Position numbers and translations under genes: made by a program. From the NCBI RefSeq assembly GCF_000737325.1, contig NZ_CP011125.1, positions 8,556,001-8,620,000 on the forward strand: 64,000 nt of DNA, written 5' to 3'. Shown in pieces: positions 8,138-16,935 of the stretch. The notes under the pieces were generated by a model, which had not been told where the DNA came from, made no database searches, and worked only from the letters and a program-made list of their open reading frames with translations. The stretch is from Sandaracinus amylolyticus (lineage in GTDB: Bacteria; Myxococcota_A; Polyangia; Polyangiales; Sandaracinaceae). How positions within the stretch are numbered: position 1 is the first letter of the stretch; each line of letters opens with the position of its first letter.

Positions 8138-11100
8138 TCACTCTTCTTCGTCGCGGCGCCAGCGCGCCTTCAGCGCCTCGTTCGTCAGCAGCGTCGCAGC
8201 CGCGCTGCCCAGCGCGACGAGCCAACCCCCGGGCCCGATCGGCGCGGTCCCGAGCACGCGACGAACGAGCGGCAGCCGCTCCGCCGCCATCTGCAGCGCG
8301 AGCGAGCCCGCGATCGTCAGCGGCACCGCGCGGTTGGGCGGCAGGCGCTCGCGATCCCAGATCACGTGGCGCGTCGAGCGCGCGTGCACCGCGTGCACGA
8401 GCTGGCTCGCAGACAGGCTCGCGAACGCGAACGAGCTCGCGCGCGGGCCCGGGCCCCAGCGGGTGCGCGCCCACACGAACGACGCGAGCGCCGACGCGGT
8501 GATCACGCCGCCTTCGATCGCGACGCGTCCGAGCTCGCGACCACCGAACATCGGCGCGTCGGGATCGCGCGGCGGGCGTCCGAGCACGTCGCGCTCGGGA
8601 GGCTCGATCGCGAGCGCGAGCTCGGGGAGCACGTCGGTGAGCACGTTCAGCCACAGCAGCTGCAGCGGCGTGAGCGGCTCGCCGAGGCCGCTCGCCACGC
8701 CGATCGCGGTCAGCAGGATCTCGCTCGCGTTCGTCGCCACGACGAAGCGCACCGCCTTCGCGACGTCGTCGTGGATCGCGCGGCCGTGCTCGATCGCGAT
8801 CGCCATCGTCTCGAGGCGATCGTCGAGGAGCACGACGTCCGCGAGCTCGCGCGCCGCGTCGCTCCCCGCGCGCCCCATCGCGACGCCGACGTTCGCGGCG
8901 CGCAGCGCCGGCGCGTCGTTCACTCCGTCGCCGGTCATCGCGACGATGCGCCCGCCCTCCTGCAGCGCGCGAACGATCGCGAGCTTCTGCGAGGGGCTGA
9001 CCCGCGCGAACACCTGCACCCGCGGCGCGAGCGCGCGCAGCAGCGCGGGATCCATCGCGTCGATGCGCGTCGCGTCGAGGAGATCGACGCGCCCTTCGTG
9101 CGCGAGGCCGACGCGCTTCGCGATCGCGTGCGCGGTCGCGGGCTGATCGCCGGTGATCATCGCGGTCTCGATGCGCGCGCGATGGAACGTGCGCATCAGC
9201 GCCTCGAGCCCTTCGCGCGGCGGATCGGACATCGCGACGAGCCCGAGGTGCACCAGATCGCGCTCGTCGTCCGGATCGTCGTCGTCCGCGAGCGCGCGCC
9301 GCGCGAGCGCGAGCACGCGATGGCCCTCCCCCGCGAGCGTCGCGTTGGCTCGCTCGAGCGCGGCGCGCGCCGCTTCGTCGAGCGCCTCTTCCTGGCCGTC
9401 GCGCAGCCGCCGGGCAGACGCTGCGAGCACCTCCGACGGCCTTCCCTTCACCACGAGCAACGCGCCGTGCCGCGTCGCCATCGTGCCGCGACCCTCGCTG
9501 CGCGGACGGACGCGCTCGATCGGTCGCTCCGCGCGGAGCGCCGCGACGTCGAGCCCGCGGTCGAGCGCGAGCCGCACCAGCGCGGTCTCGGTCGGTGACC
9601 CGACGAGCACCGGCGTGCCGTCGGGCGCGTGATCGAGCTCGACCTCGTTGTTCAGCGCGAGCGCTTCGAGCAGAGCGCGCACGTCGTGGTCGCCGAGCGT
9701 CGCATCGCCCGCGCGCACGCAGCGCCCGGCGACGCAGACCTGCTCCACCGACATGCGGTTCTCGGTGATGGTCCCGGTCTTGTCGAGGCAGAGCGTCTGC
9801 ACCGAGCCGAGCGCTTCGACCGCGTGGAGCTGGCGCACCAGCACGCCGTGCTCGCGCATGCGCCGCACGCCGAGCGCGAGCGTCGTGATCGCGACGGTCG
9901 GCAGCCCCTCGGGCACCGCGGCGACCGCGAGCGAGATCGAGCTCGTGAGCGCCTGGCGCAGCGTGTGGCCGCGCAGCAGCGACACGCCGAGCACGCCCGC
10001 GCAGACCGCGCTCGCGGTCCACACCAGCTTCGCCCCGAGCTCGCGCAGCTCGCGCTGCATCGGCGTCTCGTGCGCGCCGATCTCCGCGGCGAGCGCGCGG
10101 ATGCGGCCGATCTCGGTCGCGTCGCCGATCGCGATCACCACCGCGTGCGCGCTCCCTCCGGTGATGACGGTGCCGCGGAACACCATCGCGTGTCGATCGG
10201 CGAGCGGGACGTCCTCGCGCTCACTCTCGATCGCGCGCTTCTCGACCGGTGCGCTCTCGCCCGTGAGCGACGACTCGTCAACGAAAAGCGCGTCCGCCGC
10301 GATCACGCGCGCGTCGGCCGCGAGCAGCGTGCCCGCGGCGAGCACCAGCACGTCGCCCACGACCAGCGCCTCGGCGTCGACCTCGACGACCGCGCCCTTG
10401 CGCAGCACGCGCGCGCGCCGCGGACCGGTGCGTCCGAGCTCTCCGAGCGTGCGCTCGGCGCGGCTCTCGGTGAGCCATCCGATGCCCGCGTTCGCCGCGA
10501 CGACGAGCGCGATCACGCCCGCGTCGGCGAGGCCGCCGGTCGCGACCGAGAGGAGCGCCGAGCCCGCGAGCAGCGCGACGGGCCCGCTCCGAAGCTGCGC
10601 GACGAAGATCGCGAGCTCCGATCGGCGCGTCTCGGCGCGGAGCGCGTTGGGCCCGTCGTGCTCGCCGCGCGCGCTCGCTTCGGCGTCGTCGAGCCCGCGC
10701 TCGGAGCTCCCGACCTCGGCGAGCACGTCCTGCGCGGACATCGCGTGCCATGCGGGCGCGGTGCTCGGCGCCGGCGCGACGGGCGCAGCCGACGCGGGCG
10801 CGGACGCGGCGAGCGCACGCCCGAGCGCGACGAGATCGATCTCCCACGTGTCGTCGATCAGCGAGCGAGCGCGCAGCGCCGACGCGAGCGCGTGCAACGG
10901 GCCGACGCGCGTGACGCCCGGCGCGTGACGCTCGGGCGCGCTCACGCGCAGCGCGCCGACGATCGCGGAGATGCTCGTGCGCGCGGGATCGAACTCGATC
11001 AGCAGCGCGCCCGTGTGCGCCCGGGCGCGCGCAGCGTGCACGCCGGGAAGCGCGCGCGCGCACGCCTCGACGCGTCGTGCCTCGTCCCCGCGACGACGGA

Positions 11101-11203
11101 TCGCGCCGATCGCGAGGCGCACGCGCCCGGGCACGCGCGCGTGCACGACCCGCGTCCCGCCGATGGCGCTCTCGTCCGCGTCCCGCATGGGCGCGGTCGA
11201 CAT
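8138..11203 (-). CDS. cation-transporting P-type ATPase with N-terminal HMA-like domain
   Basis: 1021 aa, ATG at 11203. The order is: an HMA-like domain without CxxC (about 17-75), a linker, a P-type N-terminal cation ATPase segment, the actuator loop with TGES (314-317), the membrane segment with PEGLP (431-435), the phosphorylation site DKTGT (Asp474), the MTGDGVNDAP hinge, and C-terminal membrane helices. PEGLP instead of CPC points to a Ca2+/Mn2+/Mg2+-type pump rather than a soft-metal pump; CtpI/CtpE-like enzymes fit. It lies in the inner membrane. It precedes metK by 7 bp (operon), and the HMA-like/DUF5132 pair faces them. The ion is not determinable. Confidence 0.92.
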   Translation of the reverse strand: MSTAPMRDADESAIGGTRVVHARVPGRVRLAIGAIRRRGDEARRVEACARALPGVHAARARAHTGALLIEFDPARTSISAIVGALRVSAPERHAPGVTRVGPLHALASALRARSLIDDTWEIDLVALGRALAASAPASAAPVAPAPSTAPAWHAMSAQDVLAEVGSSERGLDDAEASARGEHDGPNALRAETRRSELAIFVAQLRSGPVALLAGSALLSVATGGLADAGVIALVVAANAGIGWLTESRAERTLGELGRTGPRRARVLRKGAVVEVDAEALVVGDVLVLAAGTLLAADARVIAADALFVDESSLTGESAPVEKRAIESEREDVPLADRHAMVFRGTVITGGSAHAVVIAIGDATEIGRIRALAAEIGAHETPMQRELRELGAKLVWTASAVCAGVLGVSLLRGHTLRQALTSSISLAVAAVPEGLPTVAITTLALGVRRMREHGVLVRQLHAVEALGSVQTLCLDKTGTITENRMSVEQVCVAGRCVRAGDATLGDHDVRALLEALALNNEVELDHAPDGTPVLVGSPTETALVRLALDRGLDVAALRAERPIERVRPRSEGRGTMATRHGALLVVKGRPSEVLAASARRLRDGQEEALDEAARAALERANATLAGEGHRVLALARRALADDDDPDDERDLVHLGLVAMSDPPREGLEALMRTFHRARIETAMITGDQPATAHAIAKRVGLAHEGRVDLLDATRIDAMDPALLRALAPRVQVFARVSPSQKLAIVRALQEGGRIVAMTGDGVNDAPALRAANVGVAMGRAGSDAARELADVVLLDDRLETMAIAIEHGRAIHDDVAKAVRFVVATNASEILLTAIGVASGLGEPLTPLQLLWLNVLTDVLPELALAIEPPERDVLGRPPRDPDAPMFGGRELGRVAIEGGVITASALASFVWARTRWGPGPRASSFAFASLSASQLVHAVHARSTRHVIWDRERLPPNRAVPLTIAGSLALQMAAERLPLVRRVLGTAPIGPGGWLVALGSAAATLLTNEALKARWRRDEEE

Positions 11204-11218
11204 CTAGTCGCGGCGTGC

Positions 11219-11851
11219 TCACGCAGGACGGGGACGAACGAGCCGGAACGTGAGGCTCACGCGCGCGCCCACCGGCTTCGCGGTCTTCGGCACCGAGTGC
11301 TGCCAGCGCCGCTGCGTGGTGCCGCCCATCACCAGCAGATCGCCGTGCCCGAGCGGGAGCTCGTGGGTCTCGCCGCGCCGGCGGTGTCGCAGCAGGAAGC
11401 GGCGATGCGCGCCGAGCGACACCGACGCGATCAGCACGTCGTCGGGCGCGTGCGGGCCGAGCTCGGGCTCGTCGTCCGAATGCCAGCCCATCGAGTCGCG
11501 CCCGTCGCGGTACTCGTTCACCAGCACCGAGTCGAAGCGCACGCCGGTGAGCGCCTCCACGCGATCTCGGATCTCGACGAGCGGCGCCGTCCACGGCGCG
11601 GGCTCGAAGGTGCGCCCCGAGTACGCGTAGACGCGCCCCGGATCGCCGTGCCACGCGGTGCGCCGCGGCGTGAGCACCTCGCGCGCGCCGATGCGCAGCG
11701 TCTCGGCACCGAGCGGCGAGCTCTCCACGATCCGCGCCGCGAGCGCGTCGGGCTCCTCCACCGCCTCGCGCGCCAGCGTGATCCACGCGCCCTCGCCGAG
11801 CTCGGTGACGTGCTCCGCGAGCCGCGCGCGCACCGCGTCGCTCGAGATCAC
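11219..11851 (-). CDS. AlkB-like 2-oxoglutarate/Fe(II) dioxygenase
   Basis: 210 aa, GTG at 11851 overlapping the upstream stop by GTGA. The Fe(II) ligands are readable as His124 and Asp126 in MGWHSDDE and His185 in WQHSVPKT; Arg197 in GARVSLTFR would bind 2-oxoglutarate. VNEYRDG and LLVMGGTTQ are further AlkB-family marks, closest to the ALKBH2/3-like bacterial group. The expected role is oxidative demethylation of alkylated bases (1-meA, 3-meC) in the cytoplasm. Translational coupling to a thioredoxin-fold lipoprotein gene has no obvious functional logic. Confidence 0.88.
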   Translation of the reverse strand: MISSDAVRARLAEHVTELGEGAWITLAREAVEEPDALAARIVESSPLGAETLRIGAREVLTPRRTAWHGDPGRVYAYSGRTFEPAPWTAPLVEIRDRVEALTGVRFDSVLVNEYRDGRDSMGWHSDDEPELGPHAPDDVLIASVSLGAHRRFLLRHRRRGETHELPLGHGDLLVMGGTTQRRWQHSVPKTAKPVGARVSLTFRLVRPRPA

Positions 11852-12381
11852 AGGTCGCTGCGCGCGGTGATCACGCCCGCGCGTGCGCCGCTCAGCAGAT
11901 CGAGCAGCTCGCGCTCGATGCCGCGCGGCGCGCTCTCGACGATGCGCCCGACCTCGGCGCCGTCGCGCCGCACGACGATCGTCGGCACGTAGCGCAGCCC
12001 CAGATCTGCGGGGAGCTCCGGCGCGCGCTTCGCGCGATCCACCCCGACGAACGAGATCGTGAACGGATGCGGCTCGGGCGCGACCTCGAGCGCGCGGAAC
12101 AGCCGCGTGATCTCGCGGCGCGAGTCGCCGCACCACGTGCCGAGATACACGTCGACGTGCGCGCCGGGCGGGACGCTCGCGAGGGCACGCGCGGTGTCTT
12201 CCTCGACGTCGGCGGACGCGATCGCGTCGCGCCACGCGGGCAGCGCGGCCTCGATCTCGGCGCGCGAGGTGGGCCCGACGACGTCGCCCGAGCGCGCGGG
12301 CTCCGGTGCCCGCGATGCCATCACCGCCGAGCCGCAGCCGAGCGCGAACAGGGACCCGACGATCACGAGAAGGCAGCGCAC
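11848..12381 (-). CDS. thioredoxin-fold lipoprotein with CGDS active-site motif
   Basis: 177 aa from GTG at 12381. The signal peptide ends FALGC, so it is lipid anchored on the periplasmic side. The thioredoxin-like segment DVYLGTWCGDSRREI has Cys-Gly-Asp-Ser instead of CxxC, and the cis-Pro motif is present in YVPTIVV. A single-cysteine site cannot form the usual internal disulfide, so a monothiol, binding or isomerase-type role is possible. A TACGTT -10 sits 7 nt before the start. Coupled downstream to the AlkB-like gene. Confidence 0.8.
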   Translation of the reverse strand: MRCLLVIVGSLFALGCGSAVMASRAPEPARSGDVVGPTSRAEIEAALPAWRDAIASADVEEDTARALASVPPGAHVDVYLGTWCGDSRREITRLFRALEVAPEPHPFTISFVGVDRAKRAPELPADLGLRYVPTIVVRRDGAEVGRIVESAPRGIERELLDLLSGARAGVITARSDL

Positions 12382-12388
12382 GTGGCGA

Positions 12389-12394
12389 AACGTA
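12389..12394 (-). promoter_or_regulatory. -10 element, leaderless start at 12381
   Basis: TACGTT on the minus strand, 7 nt upstream of the GTG at 12381. Confidence 0.45.
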
Positions 12395-12457
12395 GGAGCC
12401 CCGCCCCGCTCGCCGCAAGCGTGCGGCACGATCCGGGCGTCGATCGCGCGATCGGTG

Positions 12458-12463
12458 TACGAT
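12458..12463 (+). promoter_or_regulatory. -10 element of the gene at 12474
   Basis: TACGAT followed by 10 nt and ATG at 12474. It overlaps the alternative ATG at 12462, which argues against that start. Confidence 0.35.
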
Positions 12464-12473
12464 GCGCGCTCCC

Positions 12474-13334
12474 ATGAAGGCGCTGCTCCGCTTCCTCGAA
12501 GTCGTCCGGCGCGAGCTCGAAGCGGACGACGTGCGCGGCGAGATCGGAGGGCGCGACCCGGGGCCCGACGTCATCTGGGGGACGATGCCGGGCGGCATCC
12601 GCGTGGTCGCGGTGTACGACGCGCCGCCCGTGGAGCTCGACGACAAGCGGGTGAAGCTGCGCGCGCTGCTCGAGTCGTTCGCGAGCCTCGGCACGCGCGA
12701 GGAGGCGAGCCCTCCTCCGCCGCCGCGCGTGGGCGCGGGCCACGAGCTCGACGACGCGCTCGACCTGCTGGCGCAGCGGGCGCGCGCGCTGGGCGCGCTG
12801 GTGGTCGACGACGCGTCGCCGGTGATCTGGGGCAGCTCGCTCGTGCCCCACGGGCCCGAGGACGTCGACGAGGCGACGTGGGTCACGCGCATCGCGGCCG
12901 CGGTGGAGGCGCTGGGGCTCGACCCGCTGGCGCTCTTCAAGCGCGAGCCCGACGAGGTGCGCGGCGAGCTCCAGAAGGCGGGCGCGTCGGACGCCGCCGC
13001 GCTGGCGCGCGACGTCGAGCGCGTGCGCGAGCTCGGTCGTCGTGTGCTCGATCGCGCGCACCTGCTCGCGATGCGCGCGGTGGCCGCGGTGCGCGAGTCC
13101 GAGGGCGCGAGCGCGGAGCCGCGCGCCGAGGGGATGCACGCGCTGGTGCGGTCCTTCGCGAACATCTACCGCGTCGTGCTGGTGTTCGACGCGCCGTTCT
13201 CGGAGCTGCACGCCGACGCGGCGCTCATCCACGCGATGCCGGTGATCGAGCGGCTCGTGACGTCGCTGCCGCCGCGCGATCCGGTCTCCGGGGGCGCGAA
13301 GGTCGCGGTGCTGCGCCGGCTGCGCCGGGTGTAG
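12474..13334 (+). CDS. hypothetical cytoplasmic protein (286 aa)
   Basis: I do not recognise this protein. It has no signal peptide or transmembrane segment. Two halves look related: each contains a V-I-W-G strand followed by a glycine/proline turn (VIWGTMPGG near 26 and VIWGSSLVPHG near 120), so an internal duplication is possible. The middle is Arg/Ala-rich and helical. The start at 12474 is preferred because the upstream in-frame ATG lies inside the likely -10 hexamer. It is divergent from the thioredoxin-fold gene. Confidence 0.7.
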   Translation: MKALLRFLEVVRRELEADDVRGEIGGRDPGPDVIWGTMPGGIRVVAVYDAPPVELDDKRVKLRALLESFASLGTREEASPPPPPRVGAGHELDDALDLLAQRARALGALVVDDASPVIWGSSLVPHGPEDVDEATWVTRIAAAVEALGLDPLALFKREPDEVRGELQKAGASDAAALARDVERVRELGRRVLDRAHLLAMRAVAAVRESEGASAEPRAEGMHALVRSFANIYRVVLVFDAPFSELHADAALIHAMPVIERLVTSLPPRDPVSGGAKVAVLRRLRRV

Positions 13335-13378
13335 CCCCCCGCGGGGCCGCGCGAGCGCGCGTCGCGAGGGTCAGTCGA

Positions 13379-14926
13379 TCACTCGAACTCGGTCATCGGG
13401 CGCGGTCCGCCCGACGCCGCCGGCGCGCTCGGGGCACGCTCGACGCGCTCCTCGCGCGGCGCTTCGCGCACGACCGGCGCAGCCGCCGGCGCGCTGCTCA
13501 CCGGGCTCCGCTGCGCGCCACCGCGCGCACGTGGCCGTCGAGCCCGCACGTCGCTCGGCCCGTCGGCCGCGAGCTGCGGCGCTTCGGGATCGTCGTCGCG
13601 CGCCGCCTCGACGTCGGCCGCGCTCGCGGCGACCTCGTCGGTGACCTGGGGCGCTGCCGGAGCGGCGGCCTCGGGCGACGTCTCGGGCGGCGGGCTCGCG
13701 ACGTGGACCTCGCTCGCCCCGCTCGCCGCGCTCGCGTTCGCCGCGTCGGCCCACTGCAGCGCGCGCCACACGCCGAGACCCGACGCCGCGATCACCACGC
13801 CCGCGACCAGCCACACGAGCGGCCGCGAGCCGCGCTCCGGCGCAGCGGGCGGACGCACCGACGCGATCTCGATCGTCGGCACGTCCTGCGAGGTCGTCGT
13901 CGTCGTGAGCTCGTGCTCCGACGACTCGACCTGCTTCACGATCTCGCTCGCCTTGCGCAGCGAGGTCGAGTGCTCCTCGATCTCGTCGGCGAAGAGCTCG
14001 TGCATGTACTCGCGCACCATCTGCGCGCCCGCCGCACGGCCCGTCGAGATGATGAACTCCTCGAGGTCGGCCGCGAAGTCCGCCGCGGTCTCGTAGCGAT
14101 CCTCGGGCTTCTTCGCGAGCGCCTTGAGCACGATGCGATCGAGCTCGGGCGGGCACTCGTGGCGCACCGTCGAGGGCGCCTCGATCTCGCCGCGCATGAG
14201 CGCGAGCGCGACCTCGCCCTCGGTGCGGCGCTTGAACAGACGGCTGCCGGTGACGAGCTCCCACAGCACGATGCCCAGCGAGAACACGTCGCTGCGGCGA
14301 TCGATCGGGAATCGCTGCAGCTGCTCCGGGGACATGTACGCGATCTTCCCCTTGAGCTCGTCGATCTCCGTGTGCTCGTCGTCGCTGCGCTCGTTCGAGA
14401 ACGCGATGCCGAAGTCCATGACCTTCGTGCCACCGCCGTAGAGCACGAAGATGTTGTGGGGCGACACGTCGCGGTGGACGATCCCGGCGCTCTCGCCGTG
14501 CTCGTTCTTGAGTTCGTGCGCCGCGTGCAGGCCGCTCGCCGCGTCCGCGACGATGCGCGCCGCGAGCGGCAGCGGCACCGGACGATCGCGGAGCACCGCC
14601 TGCTGGGCGACCTTCCGCAAGGTCTGCCCGCTCAGGTACTCCATCGCGAGGTAGTACGTGCCGCTGTCCTCGCCGCAGTCGAACACCGTCGCGACGTTCG
14701 GGTGATCGATCTGCGCGACGATGCGCGCTTCCGTGATGAACATCTTCCGGAAGCGGTCGTTGCCGGCGTGCCGCGGATGGACGACCTTGAGCGCGGCCCA
14801 CTTCGCGAATTGGTTGTTCCCGCGGAGCTGCGCGAGATAGACGCTCGCCATCCCGCCGTCGGCGAGGTGGCCGAGCAGTACGTACCGTCCGAAGCGACGT
14901 CCTCTGGCTTCGATCAGCGTGCCCAA
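13379..14926 (-). CDS. Hanks-type serine/threonine protein kinase, membrane anchored
   Basis: 515 aa from TTG at 14926. The kinase domain fills about residues 12-275: glycine loop LADGGMAS, Lys47 in AALKVV, HRDVSPHN (HRD 151-153), DFG 171-173 and YMSPEQL. One transmembrane helix follows (WLVAGVVIAASGLGVW), then an Ala/Pro/Glu-rich tail on the outer side. An in-frame ATG at 15001 exists, but the 25 codons between have only about half GC at the third position, and a GGGAG sequence stands 7 nt before the TTG. The gene follows a cluster of secreted proteins and may report on the envelope. Confidence 0.9.
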   Translation of the reverse strand: MGTLIEARGRRFGRYVLLGHLADGGMASVYLAQLRGNNQFAKWAALKVVHPRHAGNDRFRKMFITEARIVAQIDHPNVATVFDCGEDSGTYYLAMEYLSGQTLRKVAQQAVLRDRPVPLPLAARIVADAASGLHAAHELKNEHGESAGIVHRDVSPHNIFVLYGGGTKVMDFGIAFSNERSDDEHTEIDELKGKIAYMSPEQLQRFPIDRRSDVFSLGIVLWELVTGSRLFKRRTEGEVALALMRGEIEAPSTVRHECPPELDRIVLKALAKKPEDRYETAADFAADLEEFIISTGRAAGAQMVREYMHELFADEIEEHSTSLRKASEIVKQVESSEHELTTTTTSQDVPTIEIASVRPPAAPERGSRPLVWLVAGVVIAASGLGVWRALQWADAANASAASGASEVHVASPPPETSPEAAAPAAPQVTDEVAASAADVEAARDDDPEAPQLAADGPSDVRARRPRARGGAQRSPVSSAPAAAPVVREAPREERVERAPSAPAASGGPRPMTEFE

Positions 14927-14952
14927 CGCTCTGCTCCCAGCAGCGTTTCGCG

Positions 14953-14981
14953 ATGCTACGACGATCGGTGGAGCGGCAGAA
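14953..14981 (-). promoter_or_regulatory. promoter of the Ser/Thr kinase gene
   Basis: TTCTGC (14976-14981) and TAGCAT (14953-14958) are separated by 17 nt on the minus strand. A transcript would start near 14946 and carry the GGGAG ribosome site at 14934-14938. Confidence 0.35.
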
Positions 14982-15030
14982 GCGCCGGCAGCGTGAGGCA
15001 TCGCCGGCGAAGGTACCGCGATCGTGCCCG

Positions 15031-15060
15031 CGCCGTGTAGGGACTGATCCCTACGCGGCG
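15031..15060 (-). terminator. strong hairpin between FG-GAP gene and kinase gene
   Basis: A 13-bp stem with one G-U pair and a CTGA loop sits just after the stop codon of the FG-GAP gene at 15079. There is no T-tract, so it may be a factor-dependent terminator, an RNA-stabilising hairpin or an operator upstream of the kinase promoter. Confidence 0.45.
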
Positions 15061-15078
15061 AGGTGGGAGAGACGTCGC

Positions 15079-16935
15079 TCACGATCCGCGCGACCACGTC
15101 GCTCCCCACAGCCACGCGACGGTGGTGCCCAGCGCCGTGGTCACACCACCTTCGATCAGCCACACCGGCGCCAGCGGCAGACCTGTCGTCTGCACACCCT
15201 GGTTCACCTGCAGTCCGCCCGCGCCGCCGCTGCGGAACGGCATGCCGCTCACGACCTCGTCGATGCCGTCACCGTCGACGTCGCCGGCGAGACGCGACGT
15301 CGCGATGCGGTTCTCGACCGGCGTCGAGCCGAACGCGCGCGGGTGCGTGGTGGACGCGCCGGCGGGCGTGATCGGCAGACCACCCGCCGATCCGTGGAAG
15401 ACGAACGCGTACCCGACGAAGCCGGTGACGCCCGCGACGAGCTCGGGCGCGACGACCACGACGTCTCCGTACTCGTCGCCGTTCACGTCGCCTGCGGCGG
15501 CGACCATCGAGCCGAAGCCGTCGCCGTGCGACGTCGTCACGCCGCCGCCCGGATTGCCCGGCTGCTTGCGGACCGCGCCGACCGCGGTCGCGCCGACCCC
15601 GCTCGCGTTGCCCGCGTAGACGAACGCCGCGTGATCGATCGGCGCGCCGACGATGACGTCGGGATGACCGTCGCCGTTCACGTCGCCCGCGCACGCGACC
15701 GACGCGCCGAATCCGGCGCTGCTCGGTGCCGGCGTGAGCGTGATGCGCTCGTCGCCGATGCCGCTCGCGGCGCCGAGCACCACGAACGCCGCCTCGTCGG
15801 CGCCGACGATCAGATCGGAGTAGCCGTCGCCGTTCACGTCGCAGCTGCCCGCGACGCTGCGACCGAAGCCGGCCGCGCCGCTCGCGATCGGCGTGCCGGT
15901 CGTCGCGAGGCCGCTCGCGCCGCCGCGGAAGAGCACGACGCGGCGCATCGACGGCTCGCCGACGACGAGGTCGGCGTAGCCGTCGCGATCGACGTCGCCC
16001 GCGATCGCGAGGCGCGCCGGCGTGAGCGCGCCGAGCGACGCGAGCGTCGTGCTCGCGCCCGTGACGTTGAGCGCGGCGGGCAACGCGCCGCTCACGCCGT
16101 GGAAGGCGTACGCGTTCTCGGCGCCGGCGATCACGAGATCGCCGAGGCCGTCGCCGTTCAGGTCGCCGCCGTTCGCGATCGCGGTGCCGAGCTGGAGCGG
16201 CGTCGCGCCGGAGATCTCGGTGCTCGGCGTTGGCGGCGCGCCGCCGATCGGCGCGCGGCCGCGCCACAGGCGCACGACCGAGGAGGCCGGCGCGCCCGCG
16301 AGGACCTCGGCGAGGCCGTCGCCGTCGAGGTCGTAGGTCGAGCCCCAGGTCGCGCTGACCGTCACGGTCGCGCGGCCGTGCACGCTGAACGACCAGATCG
16401 GGCTCTGCTCGGTGCCGACGCGCGTGCCGGCGCGACCGGTGAGGCGCCAGTAGAAGACGCGCGACGCGGGCAGCGGATCGGGCGGCACCAGCGTCGTGAG
16501 CTCCTCGCCGTCGACGTCCTGCATCTCGATCACGGTGACGCACGCGGGGTCGCCGCAGATCTCGACGCGCGCGCCGGTCGCAGGCTCGGCGAGCGCCCAG
16601 CGGAACGTGACGGTCGGCGAGGTCGTGCGCGCGGTCGACCACGGCAGGATCGGGCGCGGCGCGGGGATCGGCGTGGTGTCCCCTGCGTCGGTGCCGGCGT
16701 CGGGCATCTCGGTCGTCGCGTCCGAGCCCGCGTCGGCGGCGGAGGCGTCGTCGTGCACCTCGCCGGCGTCGTCGGGCGTCGTGCCCGCGTCGTCGCGACC
16801 GGCGTCGATCGACGCGCCGCCGGAGTCGCGGGTGCCCGCGTCCGTCGCGGGCGCGTCGTCGTCGCCACCACAGGCGATCGTCGTGAGCGCCGCGAGCGCG
16901 CACAGCGCGCGAGAGAACGAGCGCAGAGCAGTCAT
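15079..16935 (-). CDS. FG-GAP/VCBS repeat surface lipoprotein (618 aa)
   Basis: The N-terminus has a signal peptide ending LTTIACGG, a lipobox, then a long DAG-rich acidic linker (about 22-80). A fibronectin-like segment (VTFRWALAEPATGARVEIC) precedes seven Ca-binding-like DxxxDG blades (for example DLDGDGLAEVL, DVNGDGYSDLI), which form an integrin-alpha-like propeller. It is expected on the cell surface as an adhesion or ligand-binding protein. Its start ATG overlaps the upstream gene's stop by ATGA. It is a close paralogue in architecture of the upstream gene, so a tandem duplication is likely. Confidence 0.88.
   Translation of the reverse strand: MTALRSFSRALCALAALTTIACGGDDDAPATDAGTRDSGGASIDAGRDDAGTTPDDAGEVHDDASAADAGSDATTEMPDAGTDAGDTTPIPAPRPILPWSTARTTSPTVTFRWALAEPATGARVEICGDPACVTVIEMQDVDGEELTTLVPPDPLPASRVFYWRLTGRAGTRVGTEQSPIWSFSVHGRATVTVSATWGSTYDLDGDGLAEVLAGAPASSVVRLWRGRAPIGGAPPTPSTEISGATPLQLGTAIANGGDLNGDGLGDLVIAGAENAYAFHGVSGALPAALNVTGASTTLASLGALTPARLAIAGDVDRDGYADLVVGEPSMRRVVLFRGGASGLATTGTPIASGAAGFGRSVAGSCDVNGDGYSDLIVGADEAAFVVLGAASGIGDERITLTPAPSSAGFGASVACAGDVNGDGHPDVIVGAPIDHAAFVYAGNASGVGATAVGAVRKQPGNPGGGVTTSHGDGFGSMVAAAGDVNGDEYGDVVVVAPELVAGVTGFVGYAFVFHGSAGGLPITPAGASTTHPRAFGSTPVENRIATSRLAGDVDGDGIDEVVSGMPFRSGGAGGLQVNQGVQTTGLPLAPVWLIEGGVTTALGTTVAWLWGATWSRGS

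Noticed and set aside
12462-12473. ATG at 12462 as start of the hypothetical gene
   Set aside because: It overlaps the likely -10 TACGAT, so a transcript would begin after it.
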